64,000 bases of DNA from Stercorarius parasiticus (GCA_013396915.1 VWZL01006771.1:862334-926333), one strand, 5' to 3'. Numbered from the stretch's first letter, positions 48,286-62,002 are shown. Program-made: numbers and translations. The notes: generated from the sequence alone by a model not told the origin.

Positions 48286-51094
48286 ATTTTCAACATGATG
48301 ATTTTAGTTAGATTAAAGAATTTATGTCTTCAGGGGTAACAGTTGCATGCCACAGGCACAGAACAGAACAAATGAGCTATAGTGCCAAGTATGTGTGAGG
48401 CACTAGCAATGATGGAGAGTTTATTAAATGAGACATGCCTAATTGATCGCAGTTAGTGTAAGTAATACCTTCTCCCATCTTTTAACTAATTTCTTTCCAA
48501 TTTGACCTGAGAAATTCTTTCCATTCTTAAATCTGCCAATCGATATGATTCTGTGCATGTAAGCCAGAAATACAGATGTAGGATCTAGGAACATTTTTCT
48601 CTATCTGTTCAGAACACAGATCCAGTTCGTTTGGTGCCTTGTCATTTATGGCAGGTCTGGAATTTTGCAAAAAAACCCCACCCTCAAACAGGCAAATAAA
48701 CAAAAAATCTCAATCCCCAACCCCCCAGTCATCTCCATCTGCCCAGCTGTGCATGAGAGGGAGAGGGAATCCTTCCTACCCTGCCTTGCTCTGAGGTTGA
48801 ACTAAACCACATCTTTTTGGAAGGTGTGTGGCCTTGAAACCTCCAGCCAATAGTGAGACCCCACCTTCACTGATAATCTTTTAGTGTTTAATTACCCTGT
48901 CTGCAAGAAAATTGCATCTTGTTTCAAGGTTGCATTTGTCTAACTTCAACTTTCAGCCATTCAATCTTTTTCAAGCTTTTGTCAATAAGATTGAAAGCCC
49001 TTTATTAGGTATCTTTTCCACCAGTAAATACTTATATAAACTGATAGAGTCATTCTACAACTTACCTGAAGTTCTGCCTCTAAAAAGCACTTCCCAACTC
49101 TTGCTCTCCCCACATCTCCTGACAGAGCTTCCTTTTTTCTATATGCTGCATGGTCAGAAACCAACACTGTTTTCTAGCAAGTGATGGGGAAAGGGGAATA
49201 AATTATCTTAGAAAGAAAGAGGAGAGGTTAAAAAGGAATTTCTTGATGATTGATCACTGTGTATTTGGAAGAGGCATTTTCTCTTGAAAAGCAAATCTCT
49301 GCTAAATATTCCCAGCCTACCCCCGGACGGTCTGTCAGCTCATTTCTACAGTACCGATACTAAATGTTTGCAAAGCAATGCCCTGTCCTGGACCACACCT
49401 GACATAAACCATCGGGACTCCAGTGAGGTCAGTTCCTGGCTGTGGAGCTACCGCGCTTTATATCATTTGAGGATGTAGAAAGTGCTTTTCAAAGAGGCAT
49501 GTGGATGTTAAGGAACATTGGCTAAAGCAGTGATAACCTGTAGCATCCTGTATGGTGCTTTGTGTCCTCAGTTCTCCTACCGTCAGTAATAATGCAGAGC
49601 CCTCCAAACCTTGGATGGGGACTGGAGTCATGGTGAAATCATGGAAAATCCCAACCGCTTAACTTAACAAGTCCGTATTAAACATGAATGAACAGTAAAA
49701 AACTCACTACCAATCTTCTGTCAAGAAGTCTAGTTTCTCACCCTACCCATCCAGTTATTCATATATTTAATTAGCACTTCACTTTTACATTAGGAAAATA
49801 TCAAGATACACCTGCCAGTCTAGGATGTCACTAGACTAGGACAAAAAAGTAATGCAGTCCCCATCCCAGCAGGCTTGTGGGACTGTAACATAAGCTATTT
49901 ATAGCGGATCAAAGCATTTAGTGTAGAAGGAATGTGGGATCCAAAATAAGAAGGTGAGTGTGGCTCTTCCCCAAGGAGGAGTGATGATCAGAATTCAACA
50001 TTTGCCAGTGGTGTAGTTTCTGTGTGTACCCTACAGGGGTAAGTTCCACAGCAGTGATTTATTTCAAATGTCTTCATTTCTTTTTTCTCTCAGGATGAAG
50101 CAAATGTTTTAAATTACAGCTATAGCATGGAAGAGAGAATTTCACTAAAGCACAAATATGAGTCATGAAAATGTTCGTGCCTTATTTTCAGGGTAATAAC
50201 TAAACACCTGCTAAATTACATTTTAAAAAATTACCCAGTGTTTCACAGCAGGTTTTACCCTTTTGTTTGTTATTTTCTCTCTTAAGCCCCACTCTCGATC
50301 CTTGATCTGCGTGGGAAGATGGTCTCGTCCATGCAGAGCTCCCAAAACTCAGCAGAGCTCTGCATGTACCGGTGCTCTGCCCATGCGGTGCTGATTGGAA
50401 ATATCACACAGAGGCTTGTGCAACAGGGACAGCCCTTCACAGGGCATTTAGGCGGAGCCCTGGCATGGCACTGAGTGCACCAACACAACATGAGAGAAGA
50501 GATCATTACCCAGAAAAAGCATAGACTTTTTTTGAAAGCTTGTGCAACAGAAACAAGAAATTAAAAGTGACTCATCCGTGTTGACTCTGTCTAACCTTTA
50601 CTTTCCCACGTGTTGCTGTTTTCTTCTGTTAGCAACTTTAGTGTAGTAAAAGTGTCTCGCTGAGGAGGAGAATGCTGTAGATGGGCATTATCTCCCCTGA
50701 GATGTGGAGTGTATCTTCAGTTACAGAGCCTCTTGGGAACATGGTGGATGGCTTGTGCTCAGTTGTCTGTTTTGCTTTTTATGTTTTCTTTAGTTCTTTT
50801 TCATTCTGGCACTGAGTGGGCAGACAAGACTCTTGAACAATCTGTAATTACATAGTGTCACAGTTGATGAGGTTACAAAGGAGTAAATATGTAGTTGGTA
50901 TTAGAGAGGATATTTTTAACAATACTCACTCTACATCTAATAGAGTGCATCTGTGTCCTCTGTGGGCACTCTGCCTTAGATAATATAAAAGGAGAGCAAT
51001 GGGGAAGAGGGCAGCATAATAATATCTGCATAGTCTTCAGCGGAATCAGTTTCTGCAAATACACACTTGACATTTGAACTCTTTCATACCAGTG

Positions 51095-51150
51095 CTGCTC
51101 CTATTGATGCCAGTGGCATCTTTGCCCTTGAATAGGAATAGGATTGAATT
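51095..51150. repeat. Ancient amniote repeat scrap
   Basis: CTCCTATTGATGCCAGTGGCATCTTTGCCCTTGAATAGG and ATAGGATTGAATTCTG resemble the old motif 'CCCATTGAAGTCAATGGCATTTTTGCCATTGACTTC...GCAGGATTGGGCCC'. It is diverged and short. Confidence 0.45.
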
Positions 51151-51774
51151 CTGACTGTGGAATCTCTTAGGACAAGAGAGGTGGAAGTTTCACAGCATGA
51201 TCTGATTGCCGTAGTCAAAGAGAAGAGTTTTATTAGACCATCGTGTCAGTAATTCTTGATCTGGGGTCATGACTATGTCTCAGGGAGGCACAACAACTCT
51301 CCCTTCTTTTTGGCTCTCAAGGAAAGAACAACAAACTGATATGTTTTTCTGTTGTAACATGGGTCACAGTGCAGAAACGAATAAAACAGTTTCATCAGCC
51401 TGCCTCTGCTGGGTTGTTACCTGCTGCATTTCCACTTCTGCTAGCCAAATTTTGGCATCTTGTTGATACAGAACTGCCTGCTCTGGACAGTACCACATGT
51501 CTAAAGTCATGAAATCATGTTGTATTTATACCACTCAGAGCTGAAGGAAATAACCTTTTAAAAAAAGGTTTAAAAAAATAACCTTTTAAAAAAAAATAAG
51601 GTCCAATTTTATTTTATGATGGCAACGCGAAAAGATTTGTTTAAAAGGCTGTTGCGTACTGATGCTTGATGTTTCTTGTCTGAAGCAGTTACTAGACACA
51701 CTGTTGGTCATCTCTATTAATTATTTGTTCTCCAACAGCACTTATGAATTTATGTATCTTGCCCAAAGTATGGA

Positions 51775-52116
51775 GTGACATTACTTGAAATTACATCATT
51801 TCTAGCTTTTGGGGCAGGTGTGGGAACAGCAAGACCGACTTCCATGAAACAACGTCAGTTCACCTCAGCTGTTGCTCTGCTTATGCAAGCTGAGGATGTG
51901 ACACAGGCTGTTGGGAACATCCCTCCACCTCTCAGCTTCAATATTCAAGGTATTGCAAGCACACTGATCTTCGGCAATGACATACCTCCCCATGCACCTT
52001 ACCATGAAATGGCAGGACTCCCCTGTGTATGGGGATATTATTTCCCAGCTTATAACGCAGCAGTAAAGGAAAAAGCATTTTTAAAAAATACGCATAGGAA
52101 AATAAGACAAAACTGA
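51775..52116 (+). other. Open frame of 113 codons, unrecognised
   Basis: The frame starts at a GTG and is open to a TGA just past 52113. It has some low-AT, protein-like stretches (AFGAGVGTARPTSMKQRQ, EDVTQAVGNIPPPLSF). There is no ATG at the start, no splice acceptor at a sensible position and no family match I can make. Chance or a very old repeat is more likely than a gene. Confidence 0.12.
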
Positions 52117-53319
52117 GAAAAAGCATCAGTACGCTCAGTTTGCCAAAACCTGGACAGAAGCACAGACCTGCATTTTTTTCTAGAGTCACTTGCTGAATTC
52201 ATGAAGAAATTACTAATTGTTTTTGTTTTCCTTGCCGTGCTCTGTCTCTTTCTTCCTCAAATCCTGATGGTTTTCAGCATCTGACAATAGCACCACCTAT
52301 GCAATACAGCAGAAATGATCAAGAAATAAGGGGAGTGGTTAAATGATCTGCTTCTTGAGCAGCCTGCTAAGAGCCATCTTCTGTATGAATGAAAGAAGTC
52401 AGACGCAGCGTAGGAGAAATCCAAGAGAGCTTGCTTGCTCTTTCCCCCCTCTTCCCTCTAGCCACAGGAGTGGACCAAAGCAATCTCAGTCCCCTGGGTC
52501 TGTTGTGGTGTGGGGGGATTATCCCTTCCCTCAGCATGAAGGGTTATTTTTGACTTCTTTTTGTCTGCCATTTACATTTTCCCTGTTTTGAGGTTTTCTG
52601 TCTCTCATTTGAACAGCGTTGCTCTGGTTTTGGCAGCAAGGTGTGCAGGACACAGCAGAGCCAGGCCTGCCTTCATCTAAAAGGCAGAAAGGAAACAATC
52701 CTTTTCCCTTTGGCTTTATCATATTTTGTGGGATCTCTGCCTGACCCACACCATTCCCTTTCTCCGCCTCTGCTCCTCCTTTGATCTGCCTACTCAAATG
52801 TCCCTCTTGCTACTCTTTTCCCCCCTTGTCATGTAAAACCTCAACATCCAGGTAATGAATGCCATCTCACCTCTTTTTCTCTTTATTCATATTTCCGCGA
52901 GGTGAATGAACCCGCTGACAATGGAAGGAGGAGATAAGAAATCCATCCCCCCCCCGGAAATATCACAGATACTTAAAATAATTTGGAGCAAAAATCCCTG
53001 CAGGTTTATTGAAAACATCCCCCCTCGACGCACACAGATTTATTTATCTGCTTTACTGCATTTTGCTTACGTCAAGAGCTGGATTGCTCCTGTACAGCCC
53101 CCTCGCCAGGCAGATAATTGCTACATATTCTTTTGTATTGCTGCCACCACCTCCACCATCGGGCGCTTTCTCAAACAATCGCCTGCGCAGCCTCAGAGCA
53201 ATCCATCTCTCTGCAGACAGTAGGATAACAGTGCTTTGATATTAGGGGTCTCTCAGGAGCAGGTGAGAGTCTTGCCTCTTTTCTTGAAAATCAAATGAAG
53301 TAAATACTGTGCATTTCTC

Positions 53320-53640
53320 CTTCCTTTTCCAGATCATTAGCAAAGATGTTAAATAAAACTGGGCTAGCTCTGTGACAGCTCCAGCCTCTTCTCGATGGTA
53401 TCTTGTTGGCCGTCACTTCCACGCAGACACACCGACCTGATGCAGTGTCATTTATCATTACCTTTTGTTTACAGCCACTCAGCCAGTTGTCACTCCATGT
53501 GACAATGCCCGTATTCAAGCCAATATGAATTTATTTCTCAAGAAAGACTTTCTGAGAGTGAAGCTTATACCTCACTAAGGATCCAGCTATACTGTGTTAC
53601 TGGCAAGACCTTTTCCTTCACCGTCACCCATTATATTTCT
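53320..53640 (-). mobile_element. Decayed CR1 reverse-transcriptase fragment
   Basis: On the minus strand a frame from about 53518 reads SDNWLSGCKQKVMINDTASG, then a damaged stretch (KIPSRRG where the family has GVPQGS), then SPVLFNIFANDLEK. These match the order of CR1 RT motifs 'W(L)..RKQRVxxNG...[21 protein letters not shown]'. Further text towards 53640 (CTTTCTGAGAGTGAAGC, CACTAAGGATCCAG) aligns with the preceding 'KAFDKVPH' part of the same domain. It is an ancient copy, broken by indels and lacking a catalytic YADD-type motif in this span. Confidence 0.75.
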
Positions 53641-55081
53641 GATTAAACAAATTATAGCACAGCCTGGCCTTTCTGTTCTTGTTATTTAGTGCTCAAGGTT
53701 TCTTCCACATGCTCATGCTTATCTTTTCAGCTGGATATTCATTAAATTCTATTGCTATGTGTTTAGGCAATAACAATTTTTAGGCTTTCTTTGATTTCCT
53801 CCACCTGTCTCCAGCTCCTGAAGGCTGGTTTCCTTCTCAGCTCCCTGGGCATGGGACTGTAAGACTCCGTCGGCTGCAGGCAGCTGGAGACCCCTGCAGT
53901 GCCAGGACTCCAATTTTTGTCCTAGGAGAAGGATGCCTCTGACAGACGTGACATCAGTATGTGTGAGGCGGGAGATGTAGGTCACAGTAGCCAGAGCAGT
54001 GGACCTGGATTTTGAGCTTCTTCCTTTTCTACCCTTCCCTTTCCCCTCGCTGCTCAGTTAAGGTTGGAGGAGAAGAGCCAGATGCAGGGGCAGCATCCCA
54101 GGGAGAGCTGGGCCACATCTGGTTATCCCTCCCCACCCTGCACTGGTGTGGCAGCATGAAGGTAACAGCATCTTTGCCAGGCTGTGAATGGAGGCAGGAG
54201 GACGTGCTCACCTGCTGGGTTTGATGAGTTGTCTTCTGGACAAGGGCAAAGCTGGATGGAGAAAACCTGCAGGGACTTGTTGGTCCATGATGCATATCAG
54301 AAGTACGTTCAGCAGTTTCCTATGCCGTGGACAAGTAATGACTCTCCTTTCACTTTTTTCCTAACGTTAATACACTCATTGCCAAAGTAAATATTTAATT
54401 TCCCAGTACTAATGCAGCCCAAATACCATTTATTGCATATGTATTCCCTTCCCTATTGTCTCCTACCCCAACAGCACAAAATATATAATTGCACAAAAAA
54501 GACTAGGGGACTAGGGACATATCTTAAACTTCTTCCAATCTGTCTACAACTTCAAAATTATGACAGGAACCAAATGCTGGGCCCAAAAGACAGAGTAGGA
54601 AGAACTATTTTATGTAAAATTTCTGGTGAAACAGGAAGATACCATGACACTAAATATTTACTTCAAATTTTATCTCACTGAGATTTTTTTTCCTAAATTC
54701 ATAGAAAGTGTGCTTCTTTTTGATACTGTCAGGGTGGTGAACTCTATTTTTTTATTGGAAAGTACATTTCAGCTATAAATGGCATGAAAATTTATTTTAA
54801 AAAAAGTTTTAAATTCTTAACATCAAAAGGAAAGTCAATTATATTGGTATATGAAGCGTTTTGTTTTACCTGATACAATGATTTTAAAAATATTTCTCTG
54901 TTTGCTGATAACTAACAAACCAGTTTGGAATGACACACAGTTATTTCAACGACATTTTTCCAGAGCTACTGGTGAGATAAAAATCCATTATCTGCAAAGC
55001 TCAGAGTAGACAGTCTAAGTCATGAATGTTATGTTGAAAGCATCTTACAATCTTTCAACGGTAGATACTGTGCACTTTTTT

Positions 55082-55160
55082 CATATATATATATCTCTTG
55101 TGTATATATATATGTATGTGTGTGTGTGTGTGTGTGTTTATATATATACACACACATATA
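55082..55160. repeat. Compound (TA)n-(TG)n-(TA)n-(CA)n microsatellite
   Basis: CATATATATATAT, GTATATATATAT, a run of TG repeats (55116-55137), TATATATATA and ACACACACATATA follow one another. It is likely length-polymorphic. The TG and CA tracts together can also pair as a hairpin. Confidence 0.95.
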
Positions 55161-57147
55161 GGAATGTGTGAGTGTGTATCTGTAAACAAGTACATTGTGC
55201 CATAGTATTTTGCCCTCAAATAGTAGCTCAATATAACTTATGGAAAGGCATGCAGTCTGCATTATTGTGGATATTATTTCTTTACAACTTTGGATCCAAT
55301 CCAAGATTTAAGCACATACTTATGTTTGAGTATATCAGTAATTGCACTGAGCTTTGCTTGAAAGTTTTCCTTAAGTCTTTCCCTGAAGTCTTCCTTGAAT
55401 ATATGGTAGGAGATTTTGTTACTAACCCTTTTAATAGTCCCCGATACCCATCATTTTCTTCTGTTTTGGAAACCACCACAACACGATGCGTGCTGTATGT
55501 GTTCAGTATTTGGATCCCAGCTTTTCTTTGTTTCCCTCAAACAGGGCCACCTCTAAGAGGAGACAAAACAAGCAGGCCTGTAGTGTGCTGTATAAGAGTC
55601 ATGGTCCAGATGCCTTGGAGAGCAGATCTGTCACTGCTGCCAACTGTGTATAAGGTGTTGAGGGCAGTAGCTATTGTTTGAGGTGAGAGAGAGAGATGGC
55701 ACTTGGAGAAGGTGTGCTTGCTGCCATCTCTGGCAATATCAGGAGCAGTAAATTCAGCTCCAAGCATTCTACGGTGGCCATGGATCCAGCAACCTGGCCC
55801 TGATCCTTCATCCTCAAGGACAAATCTCGGTTGTGCTTGCCCCCGAGTTCGAATGAGGCACCTTTGCCTTTATGTATGGGTAGTGTGTATTGAGAAAGAG
55901 GCGCAGCAAGACTAGCCCAACCTGCTAAGCGGTGCTTAACGTGAGAGCTCCATTGGGGTGCAGGTGCCACCTGGTGCTGTAGGTGACTGGAAAGCAAGAG
56001 AAAAGCAGCAGATCAGCCTTTGGCTACACAAAGCTACAGATCAGGTCCCCAGTGCCCAGCTCCCCGCTGATGGACAGGAACGCGTTGCGGAGGCAGTGTA
56101 GCATAGCTTGTTTAATGCTGCATTATGTTAATGCATACCAGCGAGTCATTAACATGGGAATCTTAGATTTAAAATATAATGAAGCACACAATTCGATGTT
56201 TGGTAGCAGTGTGTGCTCCAGAGTCATAGGCACATAATTTTTTTGATCAAGTTTCAGCCTAAAGCAAATTTTCTCAGCTAAGTAGCTCTCTAATCTATCT
56301 ATCCACAAATATATATCTTTCTTTTTAATAAAATTTGTTAATATTTACCAAACACATAATGGCACTCTTATTTTTACCCAGGGTGCATGCTTTACCTATT
56401 AAATGTTATACAACCTTTCTAAAACCAAATTAAGCAAAAACATTAGCATCAATCCATTGAATGCAGGCGCTATTTAAAAAATGTAGATGTTTTCAAACAC
56501 TTGAGTGAATGGGAAAATATTGCTGCCTTGACTGTCAGATTACATTTCTTTCCTATTGAAGCTAAGTGGGTTAAATTAAGTGATTAATTAACTATGCATC
56601 TGCACAATTAGGTGGGCATTTTTATTCTGTTTAACTTATATATTTATTTCTAGCTTGGGAAGAAAGGAACCGTAACAAGACAAAGGGAAGAACATCTACC
56701 AGAATTAGAGATTCCCAATAGCACTATTGTAGTATAGATTTTATTATCATCTCCATTGTAGCATTGTGAATTCATTGGGTTTAGAACCCAGGCATGAAAG
56801 TTTGCTCCACGGTGAAATTTCTCAGTTAGAGGAAATTTTGCTAGACTTCATTTACTGTTATTTTTAGACTAGAGAAGCTGTAACAGCGTCTAACAAAAAT
56901 AACCGCCTTTGTTGCAGGTTTTCTGAGCTGCTTCTTGTCATGAGCTGACTTGGCCCAGTTTGTCATTGAGGTGCCATTTCCAAAAGCAGCTCCTCAGTGG
57001 CTTCCGGGATGTTTGTCTGCGGTGTGTGTGAGGGCGAGGAAAGGCAGATCCTACTTTGCCTCTAAGGAACTACTCAGATGCCCAAGCCAGTCTGGGACAA
57101 AAGCAGCAACCATAAGTTAGGTTTCCTCAGTTCCTCTTCCAAAATGC

Positions 57148-57729
57148 ATGTGGATGTCCATAAACGTTCAGTGGAAGAAGGGCACCTATGGCTTCTCCTC
57201 TCGGGGTAAAACTCTCTCCTACCACCCCTTGCACTGCCCCCCGAACTGCAGCTGGGTGCAGCCTTGTGCTGGATTTCTGTTTGAATTCCCCCTGCATGGT
57301 GAAAACAGAAGTGCTTTTCAGTGCTGCCGTTCGCCAGACCTCCTTTTCGAGATGGTTTTTATCTCAGTCCCTGCCAGAATCCTAGTAACTGGCTGGTACA
57401 AATGCTGTAAATGGACTAATGTGGGCCCAGCAAGGGCTGGACCTACTGCTTTGAGCTGTGCCTTTGAAAATAATGAGCTGGATTGTCAGAGCCCTCGGTC
57501 AGCAAGGCGAGAGAATGAGAACCCCGCTGCTCCTCTGCTCAGTTTGCAACTCCAGCTGCCGGCAGTGGCAACTATTCAACTGACATTCCCTCCAGTGAGA
57601 AAGGTCTTTGGCAACAGGGAAATGTTGGGATTTTTTTTTCCCTCCCCTGTAACTTTTGTTTTTTGGCATCAGCTGCCTTGTGTCCTCATACAAAAGTTCC
57701 TTTCTTTTCTTTTTCTTTTTCTTTTTTAA
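57148..57729 (+). other. Longest open frame in the window (193 codons), unrecognised
   Basis: An ATG-started frame is open for 193 codons and ends in a run of LSFLFLFLF coded by the adjacent TTTTC repeat. It is cysteine-rich and proline-rich in its first half (for example HPLHCPPNCSWVQPCAGFLFEF) but has no domain I know. A frame of this length is uncommon by chance but not rare in a 64-kb window read six ways. A retained UTR or non-coding RNA is as likely as a protein. Confidence 0.15.
57701..57727. repeat. (TTTTC)n simple repeat
   Basis: About five imperfect units of TTTTC/TTTCT. Confidence 0.85.
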
Positions 57730-60700
57730 GCTGACATTTTGATTCTGCTTTAATTAAACCACTTTGGAAGCAGCATGACTCTTTTTTGGAATGAGTTGCA
57801 CTGGTACGGGTTTTGTGTGGAGGCATCTCTATTTCAGAGTGACTACATCCCTTCTGACAGTCCTCCCACAGCTAGCCCACCTTGCTTTGCTTCAGGCCTC
57901 CATCAGTCTGCGTTTTTTTTTTACCTGCGTGAACCCTACTACTCTACAAGCATCCTGACCAGATGTCACGGGGCAGTTTACGTGCCGAGAGGCAACCGCT
58001 TTTGTTTGGTCGCTTTTCTGCTTGCTCGACACCCCTCTTGCTCCTTTCCCCCATCCTCCCCTCTTCCACTCAATTACTGACCCAGCGAGGATGCCGTGCC
58101 GCAGGATTTCTTGGTGCTTTTTCCTCTCCCAGAAGAAGAGCATGTCCAGCCCTCACTGAATTAGTCAATGCTTTGCCGTGACCTACCAGTGTCTGGGCCA
58201 GAATGTGCGGGAGGAAAGCAATTGTAGGCACAAAGGCCGGCACCCTACAGCATCCAAGGAACATCGGTGGCATTACTGCAATACAAGGGTGCTCTTACTG
58301 CTCCCTCTACATAAAGTTCTGCACCTGATTTTGCAAAGTTATAAGTAGGTATAAATAGTGGTCGTTATAAGATCAGTGATTCTTTTTTTCGCTGTCTCCC
58401 TTAGAACCCACCCCCGTCCTGGCCTGCTCAGATGGTTCTCCTACAGCTTTATACTTTTAACAGCTTTTTTTTGTTCAGAGTGTCTAATTTTGCAATAATT
58501 GTCCAAATATCCCACCTTTCCCACATGTCCATGTGCTTTAACTTTCTCCGTCTTGCCTGTTTAACCGCTCTTCTCCTTTTCCCCTCTCTCCCCTGAGCAC
58601 AGCAGGCATTAAAGTATCAGTGTTTTCCATGGCATGTTTACCAGGGTAGAAAAATCCTGGTTCAAAAAACCACGAGTGAGCACTCTCTTAGGTTTTTTAA
58701 CTACATTTATAGTAGAGGAGGTAAATTGCCAAAATTAAACCATGACAACACTACAGAAATACGCGGAGACGATAAGGCAGAAATTCCCAGACATCCTCTC
58801 TTGCAACTCCACTTCCAAGCCCATGAGCTCATCCCCACCAGCATTTCCTGCTTGGGGTACATGCTTCAGCCTGGAAAGCACCATTAGAAGGATCTCTTGG
58901 CTATTTTTAGTCAGATCCTTGGAATTTTTAACAATTCAGACTCAAATCTATTATTATAAAGTCTAGTTATTTGGAAGCGCACTTTTATGATTGAAAAACA
59001 TATGGGAGAGGATTTAAACACAGATAATTAGTGCTCAGTTTCAGTGCCTGGATTATAGAATAATACACAGCCTCCTCATGGGGCTGTGCTCGTTCAGTGT
59101 TTCCTTCCTACCCCAGCAAGGCCTTTCCGAGCACTAGTTTGATACATCAGCATTGCTCCATTTCCAGCTTTTTTACAGCCTTTTAAAGCAATATCCATTT
59201 CTATGTTGCAGCCCAACATTTCAAGACAGCATTCACTTACAGAAGGGAAACCCACGGAGGTTAAGAAATAATTACAAATCTGAGCAGAACTATTATAATT
59301 ACAAATATTTTTACCCTCTGCTGTTGGTTAGTGGATTGAAAATTGAACCCACTTGGACAAATTAAACGAAATGCTGGAGGAAGACTGTTGGGAAGTGATT
59401 AGCTGGTCCCTGTGTCCTGGAAGCCCTGTAGTGCACTATTAGGAAATCCATAGGATCCCCAAAGCCAAATGGCCAAATGCTGGATCACGGGATATCTTCC
59501 TACAACACTGCACAGCTATTTAGAAAAAATCTAACACTACAATGAACATGAAAATTCTCATAAACTTGCATTAAAATTCTCACTGGGTATGTTTAATAAA
59601 AATCTTCGATCATATAAATTTTCTTAGGGATGGGACTGAGCTCGATAAGAAGATGGCAGGCAGAATTAAGTAACTCGTGGAGTTATGGCTCTGTGATCCC
59701 TCTCTTATAAGAGAGAAGGAAAAGAAGCAGTTTAATCCCAGGAAAAGAAGCACAGCAAATATTTTTTCTTTGAGCAAGCAAAGAGAGGAGGGAAGCTGTG
59801 CTCAGTCCCTGCCCTCCCCTGCTGCAGGGCAGCTACAAGCCATCCCCTGTTCAGGCAGACAGTGAAATCGCAGCCCCAACAGCTATGTTTAGTGGTGGGT
59901 ATTTTCAGAATCGGGATTTTGTGCTGTGACCCACGTCACACAGCACCTGACTGGCAGATGTCTGGATACACAGCGAGGCTTGGAGGAATCGGTAGCTTGG
60001 AAGTGCTGGAGATTTTTTTTGACGTGCCTTATTTTGATCATATTGTCTTTATTCCGAAAGTGAATTTTTAAACTACAGCCACAGTTCTAGGTCAGCAAAA
60101 AGCCCGAACTCATATAAAAACAATCTAATTTTTGAAGTTGTCAGAATGGTAAGATCTTTAAAAGTCTGTCGGCTCATTAATATATAATAACCCCATGCCA
60201 GCTTGCCTTGAAATAATTTAGTAGATAAGATCTCATTTTGCTGATAACTAAATGAATTTTAGAACATTCAAAGTGGTTTGTTTTTTTAAAAAAATCTTGT
60301 TTTCATTTATGATTGCTTGTAACTGTTTATATCCATTTAATAACTAAAAAAGCATGTCCACGATCTGTCCCTGGCTGAATTCCTCTGAATAGTTCTCTCG
60401 TTCAGAGCAGTATTGGCCTAGCTTGTTGGTTCAGTGATCAGCGTGATTTTCGAATCAATGTAGCACAGGAGAGGGTTTACATTACTGCTGCCACAAAATG
60501 TAATCAACTGCCTAGCATATTTGTCTGAAGAATTATTAAAGCATAGAATGCAAAGTGGCAGAAATAGAAGTATAATTCTGGTAAAATCATCAAAGGATGC
60601 AATAACCGAGTTAGAAAATGCAGTGACAGATCTAATTAACGAACTAAATTACAATTCAGTCCAAAAATAATTGTCATTAGAAGTAAAATCACATTTCTGT

Positions 60701-61952
60701 CTGAAGCGTCTCAGCATGTTTGCCATAGTGATTGGTAAAACTAGAAAGAAGCTCACTCTCATTATTTTTTTAAATGCAATTATTACACACAAAAATCAGT
60801 CATGAAATCGAATATGCCAGTTTAGCAAACCATTCTCCGCTAAGAGCCTTCCCTCTCACACCGCGCTGTAGAGGTTTAGGCTGGTGGGTGCTGGCTTACA
60901 ACACTCTCCTTTTGTGCTCATGTTGGAGTCAACATTATTTTTGGACTGACTCCTTCCTCCCAAAGACCTCTTCATTTTCTGAATTAAAACAACAGACCAT
61001 TTAATTTTAATATTGACCTAATTGCGCATCTGAATCAGTTGGAAGCTATCTAACGAAAGGGAAATACTAATAGGACATGTGCCAACAGCAGTTTAAGTTG
61101 GGCTGCCTTTAATATAAACTGAAGAGCTTTTGTATTAAGCTCTAACAATGGGTAATGCAGCCGCTGAGCTGATTACTTAAGCAACTTCTGGATATATTCA
61201 CACAACAAATTTGAATTCTAAGCATTTTGCATACTGTTCCCACCTATATAATTGTCCGCTGGCCCTTATCATTATTTATTATGCAAAACTGATTTTTTTT
61301 TGAAGCGTGAAGAATGAAGTAATTTAGTATGCAAACAGTTAAAACTCTCATGTGGATTCCGATTTCGTATGTGTTGATAAATTCACTTACGATGACTGAC
61401 AGTGTGAGATTTTTTGGGGTCATATCGGTCACTCTTTCCATGACACTGATGAAAATGATAAACTAAATGCCAGAAGTGTCCCTGGCGCATCATAGGATGA
61501 AATGTATAAAATGTCAGTGTCTAGCCGGTGTCTATTAATAACTAAATATGATTGCGTGTAATGAGCAGAGATTTTCATGTTGATTGAAGTATGATTTCTT
61601 TTGATCTTCCAGATGTTGCTGCTTAGAAATTCATATTGCTCTTTTGCTGCTAAATGCATAATGACCTTTTAAAACCTTTTAACTGTTAAAAACCCTATTA
61701 TTTTCAACAACGAAGTCAAGCTTCCAGATTTTTTATGTTGATTGGAAGTTCCTCTCCCTTCCCATCCTCACCTTCCCTTTTGCTTTCTCTGTTCTCTCTT
61801 GTTTTTCTACCCTTTTTTTTTTCCTCTAAGACATTTCTCTAGCAAAGCTCCTGACAACGCACTGACTCCTGTGCTCAGAGGGACAGACGGCGTAAGATGG
61901 CTGGACCCTGTCCCCACTTGTGCCACAGTTACTCCGTTACAGTTTTGGGGAG

Positions 61953-61973
61953 TTTCCCAGCATCGCTGGGAAA
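61953..61973. promoter_or_regulatory. 21-nt palindrome with two TGGGAA sites
   Basis: TTTCCCAGC, ATC, GCTGGGAAA is a perfect inverted repeat with 9-bp arms. Each arm holds TGGGAA, the core of RBPJ-type sites, although the spacing is not that of the classic Notch paired site. EBF- or Ikaros-type binding is an alternative reading. Confidence 0.55.
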
Positions 61974-61994
61974 TTTGGCCTGAGCAAATATTTC

Positions 61995-62002
61995 ATGCAA
62001 AT
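61995..62002 (+). promoter_or_regulatory. Consensus POU octamer ATGCAAAT
   Basis: A perfect octamer 22 bp from the palindrome at 61953-61973, within the regulatory-looking block. Binding is inferred. Confidence 0.5.

Larger units (their letters stand above)
46927..53319. other. Non-coding interval with a hairpin and ancient repeat scraps
   Basis: Outside the features listed separately (hairpin 47511-47559, relic 48215-48285, scrap 51095-51150, open frame 51775-52116) I see only AT-rich DNA. A local duplication of an AATAACCTTTTAAAAAAA unit lies at about 51547-51599, and a poly-C run near 52946-52955. No gene is recognised. Confidence 0.5.
53641..60499. other. Non-coding interval, no gene recognised
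   Basis: Mixed and AT-rich DNA. It contains the TG/TA microsatellite at 55082-55160, the long open frame at 57148-57729 and a TTTTC tract at 57701-57727, each listed separately. Nothing else is supported. Confidence 0.5.
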
